NCBI GenBank assembly: GCA_963575745.1 | Contig: CAUYUJ010005780.1 | Span: forward strand, 802,501 to 866,500 | DNA length: 64,000 nt | Reading direction: 5' to 3' | From: Prorocentrum cordatum | Lineage: Eukaryota > Sar > Dinophyceae > Prorocentrales > Prorocentraceae | Shown: positions 23,626 to 34,193 of the stretch, piece after piece | How positions within the stretch are numbered: the first letter of the stretch is position 1 | Layout: each line of letters begins with the position of its first letter | Program-made: the position numbers and the translations under genes | Notes under the pieces: model-generated | The model's input: only the letters and a program-made list of their open reading frames with translations | Database searches by the model: none | What the model was told of the DNA's origin: nothing

Positions 23626-25075
23626 AGGGGAGACAAGCCCCCAGGGGGAGGCGAGGTCCCGAGGATGTCCGCGTATGACGTACCTCCGCTGGGCCTCCTA
23701 GGAGCCAACAAGTGGCGACAATTGCGCAGATCGCAAGCCCCCCAGGGAACGGCGAGGTACCGAGGTGATCCGCGTATGACGCACCTTCGCTGGGACTCCC
23801 AGGAGCCCACGAAACTGGCGACAATTGTGCAGATCGCAACCCCCGCAGTAGGCGGCGAGGTACCGAGGTGGTCCGCGTATGACGTATCTCCGCTGGGCCT
23901 CCCAATAGCCAACGAAAGCGACGACAGCTGCGCGGATCGCAAGCCCCCCAGGGGGTGGCGAGGTACCGAAGTGATCCGCGTATCACGTACCTCCGCTGGG
24001 CCTCCGAGGAGCCCACAAAGTGGCGACAATTGCGCAGATCGCAAGCCCCCCCAGGAGGCGGCGAGGTACCGAGGTGATCCGCGTATCACGTGCCTCCTCT
24101 GGGCCTCCCAGGAGCCAACGGGAGTGGCGACAACTGGGCAGATCGCAGACCCCCCAAGGGGCGGCGAGGTACCGAGGTGATCCGCGTATGACGCACTTCC
24201 GCTTGGCCTCCCAGGAGCCCACGAAACTGGCGACAATTGCGCAGATCGCAAGCCCCCCGGGGGCGGCGAGGTGCCGAGATGATACGCGTATGACGTACCT
24301 ACGCTGGGCCTCCAAGGAACCCATGAAAGTTGCGATGGTTGCGGAGATCGCAAGCCCCCCAGAGGGGCAGCGAAACACCGAGGTGATCCGCGTATGACGC
24401 ACCTCCGCTGGGCCTCCTAGGAGCCCACGAGGAGTGGCGACAGTTGCGTTGATCGCAAGCCCCCCAGGGGGCGGCGAGGTCCCGAGGTGATCCGCGTATC
24501 ACGCACCTCCGGTGGGCCTCCCAAGAGCCCACGGAAGTGGCGACGGTTGCGCATATCGCAAGCCCCCCAGGGAGCGGCGAGGTACCGAGGTGATCCGAGT
24601 ATGACGTATCTCCGCTGGGCCTCCCAAGAGCCCACGAAACTGGCGACAATTGCGCAGATCGCAAGCTCCCCAAGGGACGGCGAAGTACCGAGGTGATCCG
24701 CGTATGACGTACCTCCGCTGGGCCTCCAAAGACCGAAGAGCCCACGAAACTGGCGACAGTTGCGCAGATCGCAGGCCCCCAAGGGGGTGGCGAGGTACCG
24801 AAGTGATCCGCGTATCACGTACCTCCGCTGGGCCTCCCAGGAGCCCACGAAAATGGCGACAATTACGCAGATCGCAAGCCCCCAGGGGGCGGCGAGGTAC
24901 CGAGGTGATCCGCGTATGACGCACCTCCGCTGGGCCTCCCAGGAGCCCACGAAAGTGGCGACAATTGCACAGATCGCAAGCCCCCCGGGGGGCGGCGAGG
25001 TCCCGAGGTGATCCGCGTATAACGCACCTCCGCTGGGCCTCCCAAGAGCCCACGAAAGTGGCGACACTTGCGTTC
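23626..25075 (+). repeat. Regular 103-bp tandem array, about 14 copies
   Basis: The word gatccgcgtat occurs at 23767, 23973 and 24076, with a ggtccgcgtat variant at 23870, an exact 103-bp step, and continues to about 25010. Each unit reads ggcgaggtaccgaggtgatc, cgcgtatgacg, cacctccgctgggcctcc, aggagcccacgaa, tggcgacaattgcgcagatc and gcaagccccc. Long minus-strand ORFs are repeat read-through. Confidence 0.95.
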
Positions 25076-25270
25076 AGAGCCCGCTTCGTTCATGCTCGTG
25101 GACGCCTGAGGGCCTGGCGCGCGAGCTCCCCGAGCCAAGCGCCCCATGTGTTCCGCTACGAGGGTGCCTGTTCGGGGCGCGCGTTCGAGCCGCATCTGCT
25201 TTTCGAGCTCCAAGAGAGCGCTCAGGCACGCGCGAGCGTCGTTCCAAGCTGCGGGGCACTACCCCCTACT

Positions 25271-25960
25271 CGCCGAGTGATCCTCGATCGAGCATCAAGG
25301 AATCAAGCGGGTTCGATCCTCCATCCTCGGATCGATGATCCGAGATTTTGGGCCCGAGCATATTCGAGCACCTTGGGCCCTAGATCCGAGGGTCGAGGGT
25401 CGAGCCTCGGCGACCCTCGATCGTCGCACTGCCAGCGGGAATGCTCGATCCTCCATCCTCGGGTCCGAGATCGTGGCCTTGAGCAGCAGCGAGCACCTCG
25501 GATCCTTCATCCGAGGGTCGCCAAGTTTGGACTAGAAGATCTCGGGTTCGACATCCGGGCCTCGAGGGCCGAGTCTCGGCGATAGTGGGCCACCCCGCTC
25601 GCCGTCCTCGGGCCCGCGCTGCCAACGAGCAGGCTCGACCCTGCATCCTCGGATCTGGGATCCGAAGTCTTGGTCTTGAACATATGCGAGCACCTCGGAT
25701 CCTAGATCCGCAGGTCGGCAAGCTTGGACTGGAAGATCTCGGGCTCGACATCCGAAGCTCGAGGACCGGGACTGGGCGATAGTAGATCGCCCCTCTGGTC
25801 GTCTTCGGGCCAGCGCTGCCGCCGAGCAGGCTCGACCCTCCATCCTCGGATCGATGGGCCGAGATCTTTGTTTTGGGCACCTCAGGTCCTAGATCCGAGG
25901 ATCGCCAGGCTAGGGCTCCAGGATCTCGGGCCCTCGATCCAAGGGTCGATGGGTTGAGCC
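25271..25960. repeat. Diverged tandem repeat with GATCCGAG/CTCGGATC palindromic words
   Basis: ctccatcctcgg-like words at about 25318, 25450, 25637 and 25836 and gagcacctcgg-like words after each. Spacing is irregular (132-199 bp). Rich in self-complementary ctcggatc/gatccgag. Confidence 0.7.
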
Positions 25961-26278
25961 TCGACACCCGGCGGTCGCGCGCACTCGCGCACGCGCGCGC
26001 TCTCGCGCGCTCGCGCACTCACGCGCACTCGCACGCCCGCACTCCCACACACAAACACTAACGCACACTCACACACAATAACACAAACAACAGCAGTCAC
26101 GACAGCAACGCCAAACAGCAAAACAGCAGCAACAGCAGGGCACGACATAACCAAGACAAGCACCACGAGAACAAACAACCGCTGCGCAAACAACAAAGAG
26201 AAACAATACAACCAAGACAAGCAACAACAACGAGACAAACAAGAACGACAACAAGACAGACAACGCGAACAACAAACA
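25961..26278. repeat. CG/CA-rich then T-poor (C/A-rich) tract before SL relic 1
   Basis: 25975-26060 is cgcgcact and cacaca low complexity. 26061-26278 is composed almost only of A, C and G, dominated by CAA and ACAG words. A second T-poor tract with the same flavour lies directly before SL relic 2 (26790-27089). Confidence 0.7.
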
Positions 26279-26301
26279 ACCGTGGCCAATCTAGGCTCAA
26301 G
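26279..26301 (+). promoter_or_regulatory. Relic dinoflagellate spliced leader 1
   Basis: accgtggcca then atctaggctcaag. Against the conserved 22-nt leader (accgtagcca then ttttggctcaag) there are three substitutions and one inserted base, and the last eight bases ggctcaag are perfect. It ends 31 bases before the ATG at 26333 of an acidic reading frame. Known biology: nuclear mRNAs of dinoflagellates receive this leader by trans-splicing, and genomic copies mark mRNAs reinserted as cDNA. Confidence 0.6.
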
Positions 26302-26332
26302 CATTCCAAGCCAGCTGAGAACGCAGCACCCC

Positions 26333-26790
26333 ATGGCCGAGTCAGACAGCGACGATCGTCGGCCTGTCGCCGAGCGGTCGGACGACGAGAGCGTCGGCGA
26401 ATGGGCGAAGAGTGGGCGAGGGAGACGGAACCCGCCACGACGGGGGGGGCGCCAGCAAACCCGAAGACAAGAGCCTCGAGGACAAGAAGCTTGACGACAA
26501 GGAGGTCAAGCTCGAGGTCAAGCCGCATGGCGCGAAGGTCAAGCTGGGGGACAAGAAGGGCACCCCAAGCTCGAGAACCAAAAGAAGCTGGAGGACGAGC
26601 CCGGCACTGAAGAGAAGCGCGGGCGCCTCTGCAGGCCCGCAACGACAAGGCAGCCCGATGCCTCGCAGGCCTCGGCCTCGAGTCCGGACTCAGCCCCGAG
26701 GCGCCCCGCGAGCCGCTTGGAGCTCTGAGCGAGGTGCTTTCGGGCAGAGCGAAGACGGGGCGCTGGGGGCACTCAGGTGACCCCCGGACT
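26333..26790 (+). pseudogene. SL-headed acidic/lysine-rich ORF, frame-shifted
   Basis: ATG at 26333 opens MAESDSDDRRPVAERSDDES, a strongly acidic start. The coding look then moves frame: PEDKSLEDKKLDDKEVKLEV (about 26470-26560), LENQKKLEDEPGTEEK (about 26570-26620), and ARCLAGLGLESGLSPEAP with ALSEVLSGRAK (about 26650-26760). At least three shifts are needed, so this is a decayed copy or the sequence has indels. It is hydrophilic and probably partly coiled. No domain recognised. Because it precedes C48-element sequences on the same strand, it may be the amino-terminal part of that element's protein. Confidence 0.45.
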
Positions 26791-27089
26791 CGAGGACGCC
26801 AGAAAACAAATAAGAAACACTAAGAACAAGCATGCGCCAGAGCAACATAACCAACGACGCGAAGAACACAAGCGCACGCAAGCCGCGCAACACGCGCAAA
26901 CAACAGCAGCGGTCACACAAACAACAGCAACAGCCAGCAGCGAAACAAGAGCACCACCGACAACAGAAGAAACAACAGCAAGCACAACGGCAACACCAGA
27001 AACCGACGCAAAGGCAAACCACAACAGCAAGGAAACCAACAATAACAACAAGCGAACACTTAGGACCACCAGCGACAAGCTAACAACCT
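26790..27089 (+). repeat. T-poor C/A-rich tract before SL relic 2
   Basis: About 300 bases dominated by CAACAG, AACAAC and CAGAA words with very few T. It stops exactly where SL relic 2 begins. Same type as 26061-26278. Confidence 0.7.
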
Positions 27090-27111
27090 TCCGTAGCCAC
27101 GTTGGCTCCAG
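27090..27111 (+). promoter_or_regulatory. Relic dinoflagellate spliced leader 2
   Basis: tccgtagcca then cgttggctccag. It matches the 22-nt leader at 19 positions with no indel. The differences are TT to CG at positions 11-12 and A to C near the end. The ATG of the next reading frame is 42 bases downstream (27154). Confidence 0.75.
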
Positions 27112-27153
27112 GCTTTCTGTTTCGAGATACTGCAGCTTTGCAGCGAGACTCCG

Positions 27154-28155
27154 ATGTCCACGCCGACGAAGCAGACGAGCTGGTCGGGCCTCTGGGGCCT
27201 GCAGACCTCGCCGCCCGCGGCCCCGAGCTCGCACCTGAAGCTGAAAGCCTCGCCCTACGAGACGGCCGACCCCGCTGCGAGCTTCTACAGGCAACTCGAG
27301 GCCACGGGGCTCGAGGCTGAGACGGCCGAGCAGGATTTCTCTTCCTCCTCCGCTTTTTTATCTTCGTTATGTTTCATGTGCTCCTCTTCGTTTATCCTTC
27401 GGGTCGAAGTTGCTATCGCTGCGTGCCGACTAGCAGAAGCTTCAAAAATGCGTTGCCTTATCGTCCTTGTTCCTTTCCTTTTGCTCCGCTTCCCTCTTCC
27501 CCCCCCCCCCGTCTGCCCCCCCCCCCCCGGAGGGGCCGAACTTCTTGATGCTGCGTTTCCCCCCCGCGGGGCCCCGCCGCATGCGAGGTTGAAACATAAG
27601 GTCCCGAATCCAATGTTTGAAATCGTTCCTGGGACCATCCTCTCCTCTCTTCCGTCACGCCATTATGATTCCTCTCTTCCTGTTCGTGCTCCTACTAGTA
27701 GTATGGCAATCAACCCGCGTGGTAAGGATGAACGATCTTGTTACACCCAGGCATTATTGCCACTTCGGCCCATCCCTGGGCCTTGCGAGGACCTTGCATC
27801 TTCGCCGCGCATCCTTACTGCACGAGTCGACTGCAATGCCACGAGCGCCCCCCCCCCCCCCCCCCACACCCCACCCCCACACCCCCCCCCCATGCAGGAG
27901 CGACTCCCGGCCGCGGCCGCGCGCCGAGAGCTTGCGAGCGCCGAGGGCAAGGCCCTCGCCCCGCACGGCTTCGGCCGGGGCGCGAAGCGAGGCCTCGGCA
28001 AGGGCGGCGGGCCCCGCGGCACGAGCGCGGAGTACAAGGGAACGCGCAGACCCCGAGCTGAGCCCGCGCTGCGACGGGACCCAACGGCGCAACCCAAGCT
28101 CCAGATCCCCCTCGACTGGAGCAAGCACACGGACGTGCACAGCGTGAAGAAGTGA
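27154..28155 (+). CDS. SL-headed gene, unknown product, probable intron 27334-27897
   Basis: Start ATG 27154 follows SL relic 2. Codons 1-60 (MSTPTKQTSW to AETAEQ) end in G or C more than 90% of the time. Codons of 27334-27897 lose that bias (Ser/Leu/Pro-rich, homopolymer C runs), and bias returns at 27898 (ERLPAAAARRELASAEGK, then GFGRGAKRGLGKGG) up to the TGA at 28153. I therefore read two exons, about 60 and 85 codons, around a 564-nt insert that keeps the frame. The second exon is basic and Gly/Arg-rich. After the TGA, bias continues in frame (WRWGREAVARWHGLRAAL) and then shifts (ECWFERARDHGHKVRKKTR, YELAFEQDKQLHLQ), so the gene was probably longer and is now broken. No domain recognised. 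Confidence 0.45.
   Translation: MSTPTKQTSWSGLWGLQTSPPAAPSSHLKLKASPYETADPAASFYRQLEATGLEAETAEQDFSSSSAFLSSLCFMCSSSFILRVEVAIAACRLAEASKMRCLIVLVPFLLLRFPLPPPPVCPPPPGGAELLDAAFPPRGAPPHARLKHKVPNPMFEIVPGTILSSLPSRHYDSSLPVRAPTSSMAINPRGKDERSCYTQALLPLRPIPGPCEDLASSPRILTARVDCNATSAPPPPPHTPPPHPPPMQERLPAAAARRELASAEGKALAPHGFGRGAKRGLGKGGGPRGTSAEYKGTRRPRAEPALRRDPTAQPKLQIPLDWSKHTDVHSVKK
27334..27897 (+). other. Probable intron or insertion (GA-AG borders)
   Basis: Left border gagcag|gatttc, right border atgcag|gagcga. The bases gcagga occur at both junctions, as a target duplication would leave. Dinoflagellates tolerate GA and GC donors. The interior has low third-position GC, C homopolymers (27500-27530, 27849-27890) and no protein look. 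If this is an intron, it entered after the mRNA had been copied back behind an SL relic. Confidence 0.45.
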
Positions 28156-28735
28156 GCCCCCCTGCAGCCTCGAGTGAGAGTCGAGCCGCAACAGAACTGG
28201 CGCTGGGGCCGCGAGGCGGTCGCCCGATGGCACGGCCTTCGAGCCGCCCTCGGGAAGAAGGTTGCCACGGCGAGGCCCGGCAAGAACGGCCCCCGAGCCG
28301 CGGGTGCGTCCGAGCGAACCTGCAGAGGCGCAACAGGAGCCACGGCGCCAGGCTGCCCCGCGAGATCCCAGGTCAAGTCACAGCCAAGCGCCCGCGCGAG
28401 GGCATCATGCACCGCCTTGAGTGCTGGTTCGAGCGGGCGCGCGATCACGGACACAAGGTCAGGAAGAAGACCCGTCTGACGCGGCTGCGCTACGAGCTGG
28501 CCTTCGAGCAGGACAAGCAGCTCCACCTGCAGAATATCGGCCAAATGGGCTACCAAGACGGTGACCAAGCGCCTGAATACCTTTCATATTAACCAGACGA
28601 CCAAGAAGGCATGCAGTGGTTGCACGAGTTCTTCCTCTCGAGGACACACGCGAGCGGACGCAAGGGCCAGCGCCTCGCCGACCAGAATGGGGGCAGAACC
28701 TCAGCAAGAATAAGGCTAAGCTTACTTGGGCCACG
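28156..28735 (+). pseudogene. Continuation of the decayed gene (C48-element copy 1, middle)
   Basis: Coding-like stretches in two frames: 28160-28330 continues the frame of 27154 beyond its stop, and 28365-28590 lies in another frame with IMHRLECWFERARDHGHKV and LRYELAFEQDKQLHLQNIG. A third, 28610-28735, reads MQWLHEFFLSRTHASGRKGQ. They are basic, helical and GC3-rich. The assignment to the transposon rests on the peptidase tail that follows at 28893. Confidence 0.4.
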
Positions 28736-29975
<1,240 letters not shown>

Positions 29976-29986
29976 CTACCACGAGG

Positions 29987-31135
29987 TTGGTGCACCTGGT
30001 GGCGAGGGGCGGCTCCGAGGACCTCGGCCTCGTCGCCGGGGGCCCCGAGACCTTCGCCCAGCACAGGGCCAACACGAGCGCGGCCGTCGTCGACGCCACC
30101 GCGCTTTGGCTCCAGCTCCGGGGCGAGGAGCAGGCGCGCCTCGACGACAGCGGGGTCTCGGCGCGAGCGACATGGGCACGGAAGGAAAGGGCGCAGTGCC
30201 CAACAGCTGTTCCTATTTTTTTTGCACGGGATTCGCTGTCGGTGTCGCCGCGGCCTGTGTCCATTCCAGACAGAAGGCCGCCTGTTCCATAGCGGTCGTT
30301 GTTGATTTGGGGCAGCATTTGTCGCGGGGCATCGGCCTCGCTCTTTCCGCGCCCAACCTCCGCGAGAAGCACCGCGAGACGCGCTTCGACCGCGAGAAGG
30401 CAGCCTTCGAGACGGAGAAGGCCAAGTACTTGGAGAGCGCCCCGACCACATGGCGCAAGTGGAGCAAGCCTACTCGAGCGCAGGAGACAAGTACAAGATC
30501 ACCCTCATCAGCGTCTCTGCGGTCGAGAACTGGTTCGACCCTTGCACGGGGCCGGGGTCCGCCAAGAAGCGCAGCGCGCCCCTTGCCCCCTGCGCAGGGC
30601 ACTGCCGAGTCAGCGACGCGAAGCTCGAGGGGGGCACCCGGCGGCGCGACGTGACCCACGAGCGGGGCAATGGCAAGACGGAGCGCTTCCGATCAGGCGA
30701 GCCCCTAGGAGCATTGCTCAAGGGCAGGCGCAGCGCTCTGCCCGAGTTCTCCACGGCGGACCGCGCGAGGGTCCTCGAGGCCATCGACGCGAGGGGCAGC
30801 CGAGAGCCTGGGCGGGCGAGCTGGCGGCAAGCTGGGCCATCGACTTCATCGGGCAGGAGCACGGCCACAGCCACGTGTTCGCAGACTGCCTCTCGAGCCA
30901 GTGGACCGAGGCAGTGGCGCTGCGAGCGTGGATCAAGAATGTCACGCACGCGCCCATGGCCCCCGACGCCACGAGCTTCTTGCAAGAGCCCGACGCCCGA
31001 GAGCACGGCCAGCTCAAGGCCAAGATCCCAGAGGTCAAAGCCGAGATGCACTGGGCCATGGAACAAGACTGGATCCAGAAGGCCAAGGCGGAGCCCCAGA
31101 GGCAATACAAATCCCAGACACCACTGGGGCCCTAG
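29987..31135 (+). pseudogene. DDE-transposase-like region of a C48-bearing transposon
   Basis: High-GC3 coding-like pieces in shifting frames: GGPETFAQHRANTSAAVVDA (about 30040-30160), REKHRETRFDREKAAFETEK (about 30360-30430), ATG 30450 with KITLISVSAVENWFDPCTGP through STADRARVLEAIDARGS (to about 30795), then WAIDFIGQEHGHSHVFADCL, SSQWTEAVALRAWIKN, MAPDATSFLQEPDAREHGQL and KAEMHWAMEQDWIQK (30835-31135), ending at TAG 31133. The phrase ATSFLQEPD before a Lys-rich helix resembles the region before the last catalytic Asp of DDE_1/pogo-type transposases (TS.LQPLD), and VFADCLSSQWTEAV could hold an earlier acidic residue. This is inference from motif shape, not a database match. The linkage to the peptidase downstream is the same frame continuing through the TAG. 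Confidence 0.45.
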
Positions 31136-32561
31136 AAGTGCCTCTATTGCGTCTCCGAGGCATGCACCCGCTTCCGCGAGCAGAACAAGGGCGCGGTGCC
31201 GCTCCAACGGCTGCAAGCCAACTGAATGCTCGCGGTCCGGCCAACGGATCAAGGCGAGCTCAAGGTCGTCGCGGGCGCGCGGCCGAGGAGCTACTCCATC
31301 GAGCCCGGCCGCGGCATCGAGAACAGCCTGGCGAAAGAGCGCCTCGAGGGCGTCCAGAGCTGGCCCCAAGGCGCGCCGCCCGCGCCCGAGTGGAGCGCCC
31401 TCGACGGCAACTGCTTCCACAACGACGACTTGCCGAGGGACTGCGAGCAGGGCGAGAACCACTGCCTCCTGGAGCGCCGAGAGCGGAACCTCGAGCTCAC
31501 CGTCGAGCAGATGGACATGCCCAAACCGCCAGAGGAGCGGATCAAGAAGATCAAATTCCCGCGCGCCCTCGAGAGCAGGATCAAGCTGAAACGGAACGCT
31601 AAACGCAACAACAGGTGGGCGCCCAAGTTCGCGGGCCAGTTCCTGGGCAAGCACGCTCGCAAGTGGCAGCGCGAGAAAACCAAGACCGGCGGCGAGACCT
31701 CGCTCGAGCACCTCAGCGCAGGCGTGGCCAAGGCGAAGCTCACAGGCAGGCCGCCGAAGGCGCGCGCGAGCTCCCCCAATAAGTTCAAGCAGAAGAAGCA
31801 GGCGGAGAAGGGCGCCGAGAAGCGCGGCAGGGCCAAGCAGAAAGACGGCCTCGCGGCTTGCGAGGAGCCCCCCCTGGCACGGCAAGGTGGCGCGCGTCAC
31901 CGAGGAGGGCGTCCACGAGGGCAGGATCGGCAGAGCGCAGGACGTCTGGCGAGTCATGGGCACCGAGGACGAGCACCGCCTGCGCGTCCTCGAGGTGGAG
32001 ACCGCGGCGATCTTCCAGATCGAGAGCAGCGAGGCCGGGAGGGACACAGGCATCTGCCTGGGGCTGCGGAAGCAGGCGGAAGTTGGCGGACAGAAAAAAA
32101 AACGAAAACGGAAGCAGGCGGAAGCAAAGCGACGCGGAAGCAGGCGGAAGCTAACGAGCGCCTGCGGATCCCGAGCGCCACAGGTCACGATCGAGCAGGA
32201 CTACAAGTTCCCCGGGCCGCAGAAGCTTGACTGGTGCCAGACAAAACAGGCTCGCCGCACCGCGCTTTCCAAGAAGTGCGCGGTCATGAACTGCGAGCTA
32301 ATCGTCAAAGGCGACAACCTCGAGCTAGGCACAATGCACGCGCTGCTGGGCGAGATCGAGGAGCGCGTGGGCCTCCCCGACACCGCTCTGGTGGTCGAGC
32401 CCACGGTGGCTGTCGCCTGGGCTCGAGGGGGCCACGGCGAGGACGCACCCGCCGCCCAGCAGCCCGAGGAGCAGAAGCGCTGGGCCGAGAGGGCCGACAA
32501 GGGCCAGCACGTGCTGGTCTGCGTGCACTCCGAGGCGCCCGCGCACTACAGGTACCTCAAG

Positions 32562-32666
32562 GTCGGCGGTTGTTCTCCCCCCCAAGTGCCTTCAGCGTTT
32601 CGCTCCGGTTTGGAACAGATCATGGAGGCGCCCTGGGCAGGGGGCGCGTGTGGCAATTCCCACCAG
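32562..32666 (+). other. Possible intron in the C48 gene (105 nt)
   Basis: Borders caag|gtcggcgg and caccag|ggttcg. Removing it joins HYRYLK to GSRIDGGGVAVEYRD in frame and brings the catalytic His and Asp closer, as expected in C48 peptidases. The insert is Pro/Ser/Gly-rich with poor third-position bias. The length is a multiple of three, so read-through stays open. Confidence 0.4.
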
Positions 32667-32744
32667 GGTTCGAGGATCGACGGGGGCGGCGTCGCGGTGG
32701 AGTACCGCGACGCCCTCAAGCAGCCGCCCGAAAACGCCAACCAG

Positions 32745-32897
32745 GTCCAAAAGGGCCACATGCGAACTCGCGCCTACACCCCACGATTTCCGAGGGGGGA
32801 AGGTAGGTTCAATTTGCTCGGGAGCTGCTGGGCGAAGTGTGCCCCGCCCTCCTCCTCCGCAGAAATCGTGGGTAGGTTTGGTACGTGGCCTCCCAAG
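32745..32897 (+). mobile_element. Introner: palindromic element acting as an intron in the C48 gene
   Basis: 153 nt between aaccag and gcggcc with GT...AG ends (gtccaaaagg to cctcccaag). Removing it restores ENANQ|AAARILRKLG. It contains gggccacatgcgaac, ccccacgatttccgaggg, ctcgggagct, cctccgcagaaatcgtgggt and ggtacgtggcc: two inverted arms around ctcgggagct. The whole layout matches the 150-bp palindrome at 56226-56375. The flanks share AGG. Confidence 0.75.
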
Positions 32898-33400
32898 GCG
32901 GCCGCGAGGATCCTCCGCAAGCTCGGCGCCATTGGCCCTGGCGAGAATTGCCCAGCACCGAGCAACAAACGGTACCAAGCAGGCGGTTGGAGCTGCGGCC
33001 TGTGGACGAGTCGTTGGGTCGAGCGCGCCCTGCGCGAGATCCGACCCGAGGCTCGCCAAACGCCAGCAAGCATCAACACCATGGTCGCTCGAGGCAACGA
33101 GTTTATCAATTAATTCAAGGAGGCCAGTGACAACGACTTGGCGATGGCCGCGGCCGCGGCCAAGGCCAAACACAAGTCCAACCCCTGCAAAGACCCCACG
33201 GCGGCCGAGCCTACGCCACCTTCGAGGAGGCTAGCGCCGCCGCCCACCTTTGCACCACATGTCTCCCATGCAAGGACGGCTCCAGAGGATGCCGTGCTTG
33301 CATGGGAGAGTGGTTCGAAGTCCATTGCAAGAGAGGTTTCTTGGCCAGATCGGCCAAGGACTCCTTTTTGCGCTGGCAAAGAATGTTGGCGCCTGCTTAG

Positions 33401-33560
33401 CCACGAGCCTCGAGATCTCTCGAGTCAGCCTTGTGCAGTGCGCCTGCGAGCAAGTAGCCACGACCCTCGAGATCTCTCGAGTCAGCCTTGTGTCGTGCGC
33501 CTGGTTAGTCACGAACCTCGAGATCTCTCGAGTGAGTCTTGTGCCGCGCGCCCGGGATCA
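33401..33560 (+). repeat. 51-57 bp tandem repeat with CTCGAGATCTCTCGAG palindrome
   Basis: Three copies directly after the peptidase stop, each with cctcgagatctctcgagt, then agccttgtg and gcgcc. Confidence 0.9.
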
Positions 33561-33563
33561 CAT

Positions 33564-33565
33564 GA

Positions 33566-33606
<41 letters not shown>

Positions 33607-33714
33607 GCATCATCATCATCATCATCATCATCATATCATTATGGTCATCATGGTCATCATGGTCATCATCATCATCATCATCATCGTCGTCATCATCATC
33701 ATCATCACCATCAC

Positions 33715-33769
<55 letters not shown>

Positions 33770-33805
33770 GTCACCGTCACCGTCACCGTCATCATCATCA
33801 CTTAC
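33564..33805. repeat. (CAT)n microsatellite with CGT variants
   Basis: Long ATC/CAT runs, interrupted by atggtcatcatggtc (33641-33670) and ending in gtcaccgtcaccgtcacc (about 33769-33792). Confidence 0.95.
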
Positions 33806-34193
33806 CTTCCCGGGGAACATATTGTATTACCCCCGCCAGGACCCCGAAATTTATCCCAGGAAGGAGGGTCGTTACCGCCCGTACAAGGTTTAACTCCGCT
33901 TTTCACTCTTGCTGCCGCCCCAAGGGGTTGGCGGTGCGGCGTCAGCCAATGAATTGCGAGCTAGGGTTTGGCAGGGACGTTGAGGTGCACAAGTGCTGCG
34001 CTGGCATGCGTAAACTATACAACATTCACCCAAACTCGTTGCTTAAGACGTTGCCAGCACGGCACCTCCCCTCTGGAAAAAGCCATATCGATACCGCTCC
34101 ACGGCAACAAAAACTGAAGTTCTACTCTGCGAGAAGCCGCTACGAACAGTCTTCAAACGCTGCGCCACCGCACTCCCCACTCCACAATAGTGC
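33806..34193 (-). other. Probable 3' side of the minus-strand retrogene, otherwise nothing recognised
   Basis: No ORF of interest and no poly-T run on the plus strand that would mark a poly(A) tail of the minus-strand gene, so the end of the copied mRNA cannot be placed. Confidence 0.35.

Larger units (their letters stand above)
31136..33400 (+). pseudogene. C48 (Ulp1/SENP-like) cysteine peptidase of the transposon, broken
   Basis: Order: short CLYCVSEACTRF stretch; TGA at 31223; hydrophilic linker from ATG 31226 with Lys-rich runs (KFKQKKQAEKGAEKRGRAKQ); frame shift near 31868; VARVTEEGVHEGRIGRAQDV and RVLEVETAAIFQIES; then the peptidase: His in APAHYRYLK (32544-32546), Asp in VEYRDALK (32709-32711), Gln in KRYQAGG (32976-32978) and Cys in GWSCGLW (32994-32996). 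His-Asp-Gln-Cys is the C48 catalytic set in its canonical order. Then RWVERALREIR, RGNEFI, TAA at 33111, a shift near 33210 and a Cys-rich end CTTCLPCKDGSRGCRACMG with stop 33398-33400. Two inserts (32562-32666, 32745-32897) look like introns. C48 enzymes cut SUMO-type isopeptides. In plants, Ulp1-like genes ride in Mutator-type transposons. Confidence 0.75.

Noticed and set aside
23330-25067. Several 180-320 codon minus-strand ORFs with repeating protein
   Set aside because: The repeat is the 103-bp DNA unit, not a multiple of three, so the protein repeats arise in every frame.
33509-33820. Poly-Asp/poly-Met/poly-His ORFs
   Set aside because: Translation of the CAT microsatellite in different frames.
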